Source: Paraburkholderia bonniea (GTDB lineage: Bacteria; Pseudomonadota; Gammaproteobacteria; Burkholderiales; Burkholderiaceae). Taken from it: 64,000 bases of DNA. Made by a program: the position numbers and the translations under genes. Of this stretch, positions 1 to 7,115 are shown piece by piece. Position 1 is the first letter of the stretch. Every line of letters begins with the position of its first letter. The notes under the pieces are model-generated. The model made no database searches. It saw nothing but the letters and a program-made list of their open reading frames with translations, and was not told where the DNA came from. The stretch is from positions 1,860,001 through 1,924,000 of the forward strand of contig NZ_QPEQ01000001.1 of NCBI RefSeq assembly GCF_009455625.1, read 5' to 3'.

Positions 1-3000
1 CGGGCAGTGCGATGAACGCTGGCGTCATCAAGGGCGGCACGCAGACAGTTATCGCCGCGACTAACATCCTGAACCGGGGTGGAGCAATCAGCAGCAGCAT
101 GGACACCGGCACGACCATGGTTTCCGCGACGCATGACGTGGTGAACGCGTCAGGCCGCATCACGGGCAACCGCGTCGCGGTGCTCGCCGGACATGACATC
201 GTGAACACGACGCTGGTGGATACGGTGGGCATCCATTCGAGCGCAGGCCACAGCCAAGTCAACCAGAGCCTGCCCGGCGCACAGGGCACGATGGCTGCGA
301 CGGGGGACCTGCTGGTGATGGCAGGCCATGACCTTGCGGTTCACGGTGCGGGCATCGCTGCAGGCGGCAACGCGCAGATCACAGCGGGCCACGACATCAC
401 GGTGGATACCGTGCAGTCGGACACATCACAGTCGCTGGGAAAGCATGCCGACCATCACTGGGAAGCCTCCAGCACGATGCACCAGACCAGCGCCCTCACT
501 TCAGGCGGAAGCCTCGCATTACAGAGTGGCAACGACACGGCGCTCAATGGCGCGACGCTCAACGCAGGTGGCGACCTGGCCGCCATCGCCGGTGGCAACC
601 TGAGCGCAACGAACGTCACGAACACCACGACCTATAACAACATCGCCACCGACGACAAAACCCGTCAGCAAACCGACCGCCGCTACGACGAACAGACCAT
701 CGGGACGAACATCCGCGCAGGCGGCAACGCAACACTCGCGGCCGTGAGCACCGCCCCCGGCAAAGGCAACGTCACGCTCACCGGTTCTTCATTGGCAGCA
801 GGCAGCGGCGCAGCAACTATTGCCGCCACGGGCGACGTCTACATCAGCGAAGCCCGCGAACAGCACAACGCCGACTCCGCCACCGCCTCACGACGCGGCA
901 GCCTCATCAACGGCTCCAGTACCCGCGAGCAGCACGCCTCACAGACCAGCCTCGGCGTAGCCAGCACCGTCTCGGGCGAGGCCGTCGCGCTTCGGGCCGG
1001 ACACGACCTCACCCTCCAGGGCAGCCAGGTCGCAGGCACTAACGACGTCACACTCGCCGCCCAGGGCAACGTGAACCTCACCACCGCACAGGACACATAC
1101 GCCACACAGAACGGCTACCGCAAACACGAATACGGCTTCCTCTCCGGGCTCAATCCGCTGAACCAGCTTGATGGCGGGCTCCAGGGCTATTCGATCGGCA
1201 CACGCAAGACGACCCAGACCCAGCAGGACACCCAGGTTTTGCACACCGGCAGCACGGCCGGTTCGCTCAACGGCAACCTGACCCTCATCGCAGGCAACCA
1301 GCTACACCTCACCGGCAGCACCCTGCATGCCGGCCAGGACGTGAATCTCGCTGGCCAGCGCGTGACGCTCGACGCCACGCATAACACCACCACGCACAAG
1401 CAGCAGCACACGTTCAGCCAGACCGGGATTACCGCAGGCCTCAGCAGCCCCGTGCTCGCCGCCGCCCAGACCGCGAACCAGATGCGCCATGACGTCCAGC
1501 AAAGCCGGAATAGCACCGGGAACGACACCCGTCTCACCGCGCTGGCCGCCGCGACAACCGGCCTCGCGGGCAAAAACGCCTACGACGCCATCACAAGCAA
1601 CCCCGCCCAGGCAGGCGGCATTGGCCTGAACCTCTCGCTCGGTACCAGCCACAGTCACAGCAATATCTCGGAGTCCTTAAACACCGCAGTAGGCAACACC
1701 GTCAGCGCAGGCCACGGCGTGCGCATCGTTTCGGGCAGTGACCTCGACATAAGCGCCAGCGAGATCACCGCCCGCCGCGATACGCTGCTGCACGCACAAG
1801 GCGCGATTAACCTCCAGGCCGCGCAAAACACCAGCCGCACGCGTAACGACAACAGCGCGTCAAGCGGCAGCATCGGCGTCACCCTCGGCCTCGGGCAGAG
1901 CAACGGCATCTCGTTCCAGGCCGGGGTATCCGGCACCCAAGGCCACGGCAACAGCAGCGCGGCAAGCTGGACCCCCACCCACGTCAACGCGGGCAATACG
2001 CTCACGCTGCACTCCGGTGGCGACACCACGCTTAGCGGCGCGAGTGCGGCTGGCCAGCGCGTTATCGCAGATGTCGGCGGCAACCTCAATCTCCACAGCG
2101 TGCAGGACACCCGGCACGACGACGCGAAACAGACCAGCGGCGGGATCTCGGTGAGCGTACGCGTGCCCCCCATCTGCTACGGCACATCGAGCGTATCGGG
2201 CAACTTCAGCCAGAACCGGCTCAACAGTGACTACGCGAGTGTGGCTGAGCAGAGCGGAATCAAGGCAGGCGAAGGCGGGTTTCAGATTCAGGTTGGGGGT
2301 AATACGGATCTCCGGGGGGCGTATATCGCGGGCAGTGCGGATACTGCAAAAAACACGCTCACGACGGCCACGCTCACGCACTCCGATATCCAGAACCATG
2401 CGGAATACCACGGCTCGCCGGTCGGGCTGAGTGGCGGCTATGGCGGCAATGGCGGCGATATCGGCAAAACCCAGCAAGGCACCGCGACCAATGTGAACCC
2501 CGTACCCGGCACGACGCTGCCAGACAGCGACGGTGTTTCGCTGGCTCCGCCCATCGTGATGGGGACTTCGGGCGAGGCCGATGCGAGCTCGAAGAGTGCA
2601 ATTAGTGGGGGCGTGATTCACCTCACTGACGGAGAGAAACAGCAAACGCTAACTGGGCAAACTGCCGCTGAAACCGTGGCCAGCATCAGCCGCGACACCT
2701 CGAATACCAGCGGAGCACTGGCCCCGATCTTCGACAGAAACAAAATCGAAGCGAGCTTCGATATCACCAGCCAGTTCGTGAACCAGATTGGGACGTTTGT
2801 TAACAACCGAGCGAAGGAGGCGGATGGCCTGCGCGAGATAGTTAGTGATCCATCTTCATCGGATATGCAAGGTAATGTCTATACAGCCGAGCAACGCTTG
2901 GTGATGTTGCAGAAAGCGAATGAGATTGAGCAAATGTGGGGGCCTGGTAAGCCAGGAAGCCAGCTTCTGATGGCGCTCACAGCAGCGGCAGGCGGCAACG

Positions 3001-3536
3001 TGACAGGTAGCGCCAGACAATTCGCAGTGGATACGACGGTGGGCTATGTGCAAAGCTTGGTGGCCAATCAGGCGAAGGGGCTGGCCGATAGCTTAGGCAA
3101 TGAGGGAGCGCGCGCAGCATTACATGCGATTGTCGGTTGCGCCAGCGCAGCGGCTAGTAGCCAGAGTTGCAGCTCAGGGGCAATGGGAGCGGCAGCCAGC
3201 TCGGTGTTGAATACGCTGCTTGGCTCGTCCGATAACCTGACCAATGCGGAGAAAACCGCTAGAACTAACATCGTCACAAGCCTAGTTGCGGGTATCGCTG
3301 GTGCTAGCAGTATCGATGTACTGACACCTTCTCAAGCCGCATGGTTTGAAACCTGGAACAATGGGGCATCAGGTACGCCAGGAAACAATCAAGCCCAAAA
3401 TAAGCAATTTAGAGCTATCGTTGTGCAACTTGGCTTAACAAAAGACCAACAGCGGCTCCTGCATGAAGAAATTACAGGCCAAAATCTCGGCTACCATGAA
3501 ATCCTTGAGACGGCAAAGGGCATGTTTGAAAAATGA
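1..3536 (+). CDS. bcpA: BcpA/CdiA-like filamentous haemagglutinin exoprotein, 3' part (5' end outside window)
   Basis: The frame is open to the first base, so the first in-frame ATG (12) is internal and at least 1,174 residues are present. The protein is a long beta-helix of Gly/Asn/Thr-rich haemagglutinin repeats of the LxAGxDxxLxxA type. A fil_haemagg_2-like region lies around residues 540-850, and an Ala/Gly-rich pretoxin segment around 950-1090 ends in TSLVAGIAGASS. The last ~80 residues (QxRLLHEEITGQNLGYHEI region) are the presumed toxin tip; I do not recognise its family. TpsA/CdiA proteins of this kind are exported by an outer-membrane TpsB partner and deliver the C-terminal toxin to touching cells. 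The order exoprotein, immunity, transporter (bcpB at 7116) is the Burkholderia bcpAIOB arrangement. The 3' end drops in GC relative to the repeats, as expected for an exchangeable toxin module. Residues ~343-556 are encoded by DNA repeated at 6358-6997. Confidence 0.88.
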   Translation, partial: GSAMNAGVIKGGTQTVIAATNILNRGGAISSSMDTGTTMVSATHDVVNASGRITGNRVAVLAGHDIVNTTLVDTVGIHSSAGHSQVNQSLPGAQGTMAATGDLLVMAGHDLAVHGAGIAAGGNAQITAGHDITVDTVQSDTSQSLGKHADHHWEASSTMHQTSALTSGGSLALQSGNDTALNGATLNAGGDLAAIAGGNLSATNVTNTTTYNNIATDDKTRQQTDRRYDEQTIGTNIRAGGNATLAAVSTAPGKGNVTLTGSSLAAGSGAATIAATGDVYISEAREQHNADSATASRRGSLINGSSTREQHASQTSLGVASTVSGEAVALRAGHDLTLQGSQVAGTNDVTLAAQGNVNLTTAQDTYATQNGYRKHEYGFLSGLNPLNQLDGGLQGYSIGTRKTTQTQQDTQVLHTGSTAGSLNGNLTLIAGNQLHLTGSTLHAGQDVNLAGQRVTLDATHNTTTHKQQHTFSQTGITAGLSSPVLAAAQTANQMRHDVQQSRNSTGNDTRLTALAAATTGLAGKNAYDAITSNPAQAGGIGLNLSLGTSHSHSNISESLNTAVGNTVSAGHGVRIVSGSDLDISASEITARRDTLLHAQGAINLQAAQNTSRTRNDNSASSGSIGVTLGLGQSNGISFQAGVSGTQGHGNSSAASWTPTHVNAGNTLTLHSGGDTTLSGASAAGQRVIADVGGNLNLHSVQDTRHDDAKQTSGGISVSVRVPPICYGTSSVSGNFSQNRLNSDYASVAEQSGIKAGEGGFQIQVGGNTDLRGAYIAGSADTAKNTLTTATLTHSDIQNHAEYHGSPVGLSGGYGGNGGDIGKTQQGTATNVNPVPGTTLPDSDGVSLAPPIVMGTSGEADASSKSAISGGVIHLTDGEKQQTLTGQTAAETVASISRDTSNTSGALAPIFDRNKIEASFDITSQFVNQIGTFVNNRAKEADGLREIVSDPSSSDMQGNVYTAEQRLVMLQKANEIEQMWGPGKPGSQLLMALTAAAGGNVTGSARQFAVDTTVGYVQSLVANQAKGLADSLGNEGARAALHAIVGCASAAASSQSCSSGAMGAAASSVLNTLLGSSDNLTNAEKTARTNIVTSLVAGIAGASSIDVLTPSQAAWFETWNNGASGTPGNNQAQNKQFRAIVVQLGLTKDQQRLLHEEITGQNLGYHEILETAKGMFEK
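1041..1680 (+). repeat. 640-bp direct repeat, copy 1 (inside bcpA)
   Basis: This stretch of the haemagglutinin-repeat coding region recurs at 6358-6997 in the same orientation. By eye the first ~340 bp are identical. About 13 substitutions fall in the second half (for example around 1386-1400, 1495-1515 and 1655-1675). The copies end sharply after the shared bases TCCTTAA. Confidence 0.93.
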
Positions 3537-4045
3537 ACATTGAACGCATAAATCAAGCATTTTTTCCAATAATTGGAGAAATTGCATGGTCTGTAAAATT
3601 TAGTCATGGAAGCTATTTTATGGTTGAGTTTGGTAAACCACATTTAAAGATTAGAGAGCCAATTCATAAAAAAGATGATTCATTAAATTCAACTCTTCCC
3701 CTTTTACGTCGCCGACGAGTTTTTTTACGAGGAGAATGGTCGCTATTTATTCTTGATTGCAAATGGAAATTCACAGAAAACAAGGAATCCACGGATCAGG
3801 ACCAGCCGACAGATGTATCGGAAAAAATTCTTCAACTGGCAGAAGGTCAGAGATTAAAATCCGTCTCCATTGATAAGGATTGTAATGGGTGCATTTTTAA
3901 TTTCGATATGGGAGCAAAATTGCATATAACTCCATTTGATAATTCTGACTTTGATCAATGGAGATTGCATTGTTCGAATGGAGAAATATTTAGCCTGAAA
4001 AATAATGGTTTAGTAAATTTGGAATATGAAAAGCAATTATTTTAA
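3533..4045 (+). CDS. Candidate immunity protein of the BcpA toxin tip (BcpI/CdiI position)
   Basis: This 170-residue protein begins four bases before the bcpA stop (ATGA overlap), the usual coupling of a CDI toxin and its immunity gene. It is strikingly AT-rich compared with the bcpA repeats, which suggests import with the toxin module. No signal peptide or membrane segment is visible. The protein is acidic and soluble-looking with repeated Trp/Phe (FHGSYFMVEFGKPHLKIREP near residue 25). I do not recognise the family. Its role as the specific inhibitor of the last ~80 residues of BcpA is inferred from position, overlap and composition only. Confidence 0.72.
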   Translation: MNIERINQAFFPIIGEIAWSVKFSHGSYFMVEFGKPHLKIREPIHKKDDSLNSTLPLLRRRRVFLRGEWSLFILDCKWKFTENKESTDQDQPTDVSEKILQLAEGQRLKSVSIDKDCNGCIFNFDMGAKLHITPFDNSDFDQWRLHCSNGEIFSLKNNGLVNLEYEKQLF

Positions 4046-4207
4046 TTTCCTTGCTTTAAAAAAATAAATCTGGATTAGGCTGAATTTATTGTTTGTGATG
4101 CAGGCTCAGGCAATTTGTGCCATAAGGCCTGAACTTCTCTCTCGGCATCAGCAATACCTCGGAGTGCCAGTCGCCAGGGTTGTGGAGCGGGAGCGCTGGG
4201 GGCATCG

Positions 4208-5023
4208 GTGAGTTCGGTGCTGGGCTCGTTGATGGGATCGACGACGGGTATGTCGGCACAGGACCGGCAGGCGCGTGAGAATCTTGTGACGAGTCTGGTG
4301 GCTGGAATTGCTACGGTATCCGGAGCAAATGCTGCGACGACGGTGAGTGCTGGACTGACTGAGGTGGAGAATAATCAGGTGGTAGAAAGCAAGCGTAATC
4401 CGCTCAATGCACTCAAGGTTGATTTGGTGAGCCGGGTATGTGGAAACAGGACGTGTACCGATGCGCAGATTAAGGAAATCTTGAAAGCACAGAACGAGCT
4501 ACAGCAAGCGGTGAATGAAAACGCAATGACCACAGTTAAAGTCGGTGGTGCTGCAGCTGCCGTGGGAGGTGTTGCAATCGTGACTCCAGATGTAGCGAGC
4601 GCATTTTCTTTAGGCACAGTCTATGACTATGCGGGCGACGCACTGAGCTATTCGATGGGGTTATCCAAAGATGCGCCTAATCTGAATAAGTCGATGATTG
4701 TCGGCGGACTTGCCGCAGCTATGACGCCGTTTTACTTACCGCTTGGCACCCTCGGCAGCAACACGCTGGGGAAAATGACGGTGGGAGGATATAACGCAAT
4801 AGTGGGCGGAACCGCTTCATTTGCCGGAACGGCTATAGCAAACCCAAGTGGCAATGCTGATATGGCAGGGGCACTGGGTACAACTGGCGGTGCAGCCGGC
4901 CAATTTGCGGAGCAAATTCTCCCAGGAAATATGGGGAGGCTTATTAATCAGTTTATTCAATTCTCTTTGGGACCCGCGCAAGCAGCTATTGATGCGTCTA
5001 AAAACAATTCGAGTGAGAAATAA
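4208..5023 (+). CDS. Orphan BcpA/CdiA C-terminal toxin module with VENN motif
   Basis: The 271-residue frame resembles the end of a CdiA-type exoprotein without its body. The reading frame stays open upstream to about 4133, and that stretch (GCGAGALGASVSSVLGSLMG) matches the pretoxin of the complete gene (SCSSGAMGAAASSVLNTLLG). It is therefore a displaced 3' fragment, and the GTG at 4208 is only the first usable start. It shares the TSLVAGIA segment and carries VENN at residues 53-56, the signature before variable toxin domains. The toxin half (about residues 85-271) is Gly/Ala-rich with several hydrophobic stretches, as in membrane-active CDI toxins. It lacks an export domain, so it is probably silent unless recombined into bcpA. 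The gene abuts a small membrane protein at 5024, its likely immunity partner. Confidence 0.72.
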   Translation: MSSVLGSLMGSTTGMSAQDRQARENLVTSLVAGIATVSGANAATTVSAGLTEVENNQVVESKRNPLNALKVDLVSRVCGNRTCTDAQIKEILKAQNELQQAVNENAMTTVKVGGAAAAVGGVAIVTPDVASAFSLGTVYDYAGDALSYSMGLSKDAPNLNKSMIVGGLAAAMTPFYLPLGTLGSNTLGKMTVGGYNAIVGGTASFAGTAIANPSGNADMAGALGTTGGAAGQFAEQILPGNMGRLINQFIQFSLGPAQAAIDASKNNSSEK

Positions 5024-5284
5024 ATGAAATCAATATCCAGCATTAAGACTAAGAAAAAAATTTTGTTTAAGCGTTTTACGGTTGGATACATATCTTTGCT
5101 ATCCCTGCCGTTATTGATATTGGGGTTCTCGCTTGCTCAAGGCGCGGGTTGGAAGCCTGTTCTTGTTGGTTCACCCGCCTTCTTGACTTTACTGGGTGCT
5201 GCCACGTATCAATTCATCAAAGAGCTGCGGGCGTTGAAGCGAGAGGAAAAGGCGGCTGATAAGTCACCGAACGGCAACGGCTAG
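5024..5284 (+). CDS. Small two-helix membrane protein, candidate immunity partner of the orphan VENN toxin
   Basis: The start codon directly follows the stop of the preceding orphan toxin (TAA then ATG), implying translational coupling. The 86-residue product has a basic N-terminus, two hydrophobic segments (about residues 20-40 and 46-65) and a charged cytoplasmic-looking tail. An integral-membrane immunity protein fits a toxin that acts on the inner membrane, as known for ionophore-type CDI toxins. The family is not recognised; the function is inferred from position and topology. Confidence 0.6.
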   Translation: MKSISSIKTKKKILFKRFTVGYISLLSLPLLILGFSLAQGAGWKPVLVGSPAFLTLLGAATYQFIKELRALKREEKAADKSPNGNG

Positions 5285-5370
5285 ATAAACGGCCAGGGTA
5301 TCGCCCGGAGCAGGCGCAAAAAGGTGATGGCGTTATTGCCGATCCGGCGACGCAGCTTGATCCGACGATC

Positions 5371-5841
5371 ATGGCTGGAGCGCTGGTGACACCAGCAGGA
5401 TCGAAACTCATTGAGGAGATTTTTAAGCCAGTTGGTGGCGCAGTTGATGCGATTGCGGGGTTGGTTGATTTTGTTTTTACGCAGGTGGGAGGGGATTCGG
5501 GGAAGGCTACAGACAGCGGTTCTGTATCCGACGTAAACTTGGCTTCGCCAGATCGAACAAATCACATTTTAAATGGCGATGCCACTGGCGGTGGGCATCT
5601 GTCGCCTGGTGCACCAGGTAAATCCGTTTTCCCGGACAGTTGGTCGGCCTCAAAGATAATGAATTCGGTATCCAATATTGCAACCGATCCATCGATTCCT
5701 GAGACGGTACAGGCGAACGGCCGCATTGTGAAAAATGGCACGGTTGATGGAATCGATATCCGGGTTGTGATTGAACCGGCTAGCAAAGGCGGAGGTATTG
5801 TGACCGCATTCCCAACGAACGTTCCAAGGAACCCGAAATGA
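5371..5841 (+). CDS. Orphan EndoU-type nuclease toxin module (BcpA/CdiA C-terminal fragment)
   Basis: The 156-residue product ends in a bacterial EndoU domain (Pfam EndoU_bacteria type). Residues ~65-80 carry HILNGDATGGGHLSP, then a GKSVFPDSWSASKIM block, and the domain closes with DGIDIRVVI...GGGIVTAFPTN. The GGGH histidine and the closing TAFP block are the family hallmarks. Members are RNA-cleaving toxins carried by CDI and MafB proteins. The frame is open upstream to at least 5281 with pretoxin-like sequence, so this is a displaced exoprotein tail lacking the export region. The 5371 ATG is simply the first Met. It overlaps its partner gene at 5838 by ATGA. A loose toxin-immunity pair just downstream of a complete bcpA is a plausible recombination donor. 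Confidence 0.8.
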   Translation: MAGALVTPAGSKLIEEIFKPVGGAVDAIAGLVDFVFTQVGGDSGKATDSGSVSDVNLASPDRTNHILNGDATGGGHLSPGAPGKSVFPDSWSASKIMNSVSNIATDPSIPETVQANGRIVKNGTVDGIDIRVVIEPASKGGGIVTAFPTNVPRNPK

Positions 5842-6068
5842 CACTGGATAAATCTCATTTTGACGAGCTGGGACGGCTCCTTCGGGAGTCACTTGCAGCG
5901 GTTACCAATAACCTCTCCGATCAAGATCGGAATGATGTCCACGACTACCTCGATCATGACGAATACGGGGTCGCCTACGAACTGCTGGCATTCGTAATAG
6001 ATAAGCAGCGGCTAGCGTGCCCAACAGCTTTGGTGACCGCGGGCAAGAAGATGGGCATCGCGGATTAG
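5838..6068 (+). CDS. MafI-like immunity protein for the EndoU toxin
   Basis: This 76-residue acidic helical protein overlaps the EndoU toxin stop by four bases (ATGA). The stretch LDHDEYGVAYELLAFVI resembles MafI-family immunity proteins (typical HNEYGxAxExL motif), which neutralise EndoU-type MafB toxins in Neisseria. Position, size and motif agree. It should act in the cytoplasm by binding the nuclease domain. Its presence beside an unexported orphan toxin could protect the cell against siblings that carry the EndoU tip. Confidence 0.72.
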   Translation: MTLDKSHFDELGRLLRESLAAVTNNLSDQDRNDVHDYLDHDEYGVAYELLAFVIDKQRLACPTALVTAGKKMGIAD

Positions 6069-6357
6069 GAGCGGGACCGGATTGTCGGTAACGCCGCCCA
6101 CGAAGATTTGCTGCTACAAACAGTGCGACCGGGGCAGATAGTGCGGAAAATACCCTCACCGAGCCCCGGTGATCCAGTTTGTGCAATTCGTGGTTGTCGT
6201 GTGTGCGGCACCGGTTGACTAGAAAAGCCCCTTCATGCCCACCTTTTTTGAACCGAAGCAAAAATGAACCAATTGAACGCGAAGATCACGAGCCCACTCC
6301 CGATCGTGAGGATGTAGTCTTCGAAATTTGGTGTGGTAGCCGAGAGGTAGCTGAAAC
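6069..6357. other. Gene-poor spacer between EndoU immunity gene and bcpA fragment
   Basis: No convincing complete gene. One plus-strand frame around 6264-6350 reads NEPIEREDHEPTPDRED-like acidic sequence. It could be the tail of another lost immunity gene, but it has no start and no partner. The segment is probably a junction of past recombination events. Confidence 0.4.
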
Positions 6358-6997
6358 AACGACGTCACACTCGCCGCCCAGGGCAACGTGAACCTCACCA
6401 CCGCACAGGACACATACGCCACACAGAACGGCTACCGCAAACACGAATACGGCTTCCTCTCCGGGCTCAATCCGCTGAACCAGCTTGATGGCGGGCTCCA
6501 GGGCTATTCGATCGGCACACGCAAGACGACCCAGACCCAGCAGGACACCCAGGTTTTGCACACCGGCAGCACGGCCGGTTCGCTCAACGGCAACCTGACC
6601 CTCATCGCAGGCAACCAGCTACACCTCACCGGCAGCACCCTGCATGCCGGCCAGGACGTGAATCTCGCTGGCCAGCGCGTGACGCTCGACGCCACGCACA
6701 ACACCACCACGCACAAGCAGCAACACGCATTCAGCCAGACCGGGATTACCGCAGGCCTCAGCAGCCCCGCGCTCGCCGCCGCCCAGACCGCGAACCAGAT
6801 GCGCCACGACCTCCAGCAAAGCCGTAACAGCACCGGGAACAACACCCGTCTCACCGCGCTGGCCGCCGCGACAACCGGCCTCGCGGGCAAAAACGCCTAC
6901 GACGCCATCACAAGCAACCCCGCCCAGGCAGGCGGCATTGGCCTGAACCTCTCGCTCGGTACCAGCCACAGCCACAGCAATACCTCGGAATCCTTAA
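6358..6997 (+). repeat. 640-bp direct repeat, copy 2 (downstream of the orphan toxin modules)
   Basis: Direct repeat of 1041-1680, offset by 5,317 bp. Homology starts at AACGACGTCACACTC and stops after TCCTTAA at 6997. The pair flanks the entire toxin tip, its immunity gene and both orphan modules, so homologous recombination could delete or duplicate that 5.3-kb interval. Confidence 0.93.
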
Positions 6998-7035
6998 TCC
7001 TGCATTGGAAATGCACCGACACCCCAACAATTTGA
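6358..7035 (+). pseudogene. bcpA internal fragment (truncated duplicate)
   Basis: The reading frame equals residues ~344-556 of the exoprotein (DVTLAAQGNVNLTTAQD onward to SHSNTSES). It then switches to unrelated sequence and stops at 7035. It has no signal peptide, TPS domain, toxin tip or plausible start, since the ATG at 6388 is internal. It is a remnant of a second bcpA or of a past rearrangement, retained between the orphan modules and bcpB. Confidence 0.88.
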
Positions 7036-7115
7036 GTAGCATAACGATCCAAATTAAAAACCGAACACTCCACAAAAACCCACACAAAATCCACTAACCC
7101 AGGAACAATCAAGCA

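Noticed and set aside
12..14. ATG at 12 as the start of the exoprotein
   Set aside because: The frame is open to the window edge and the protein lacks a signal peptide and TPS domain, so the gene starts upstream.
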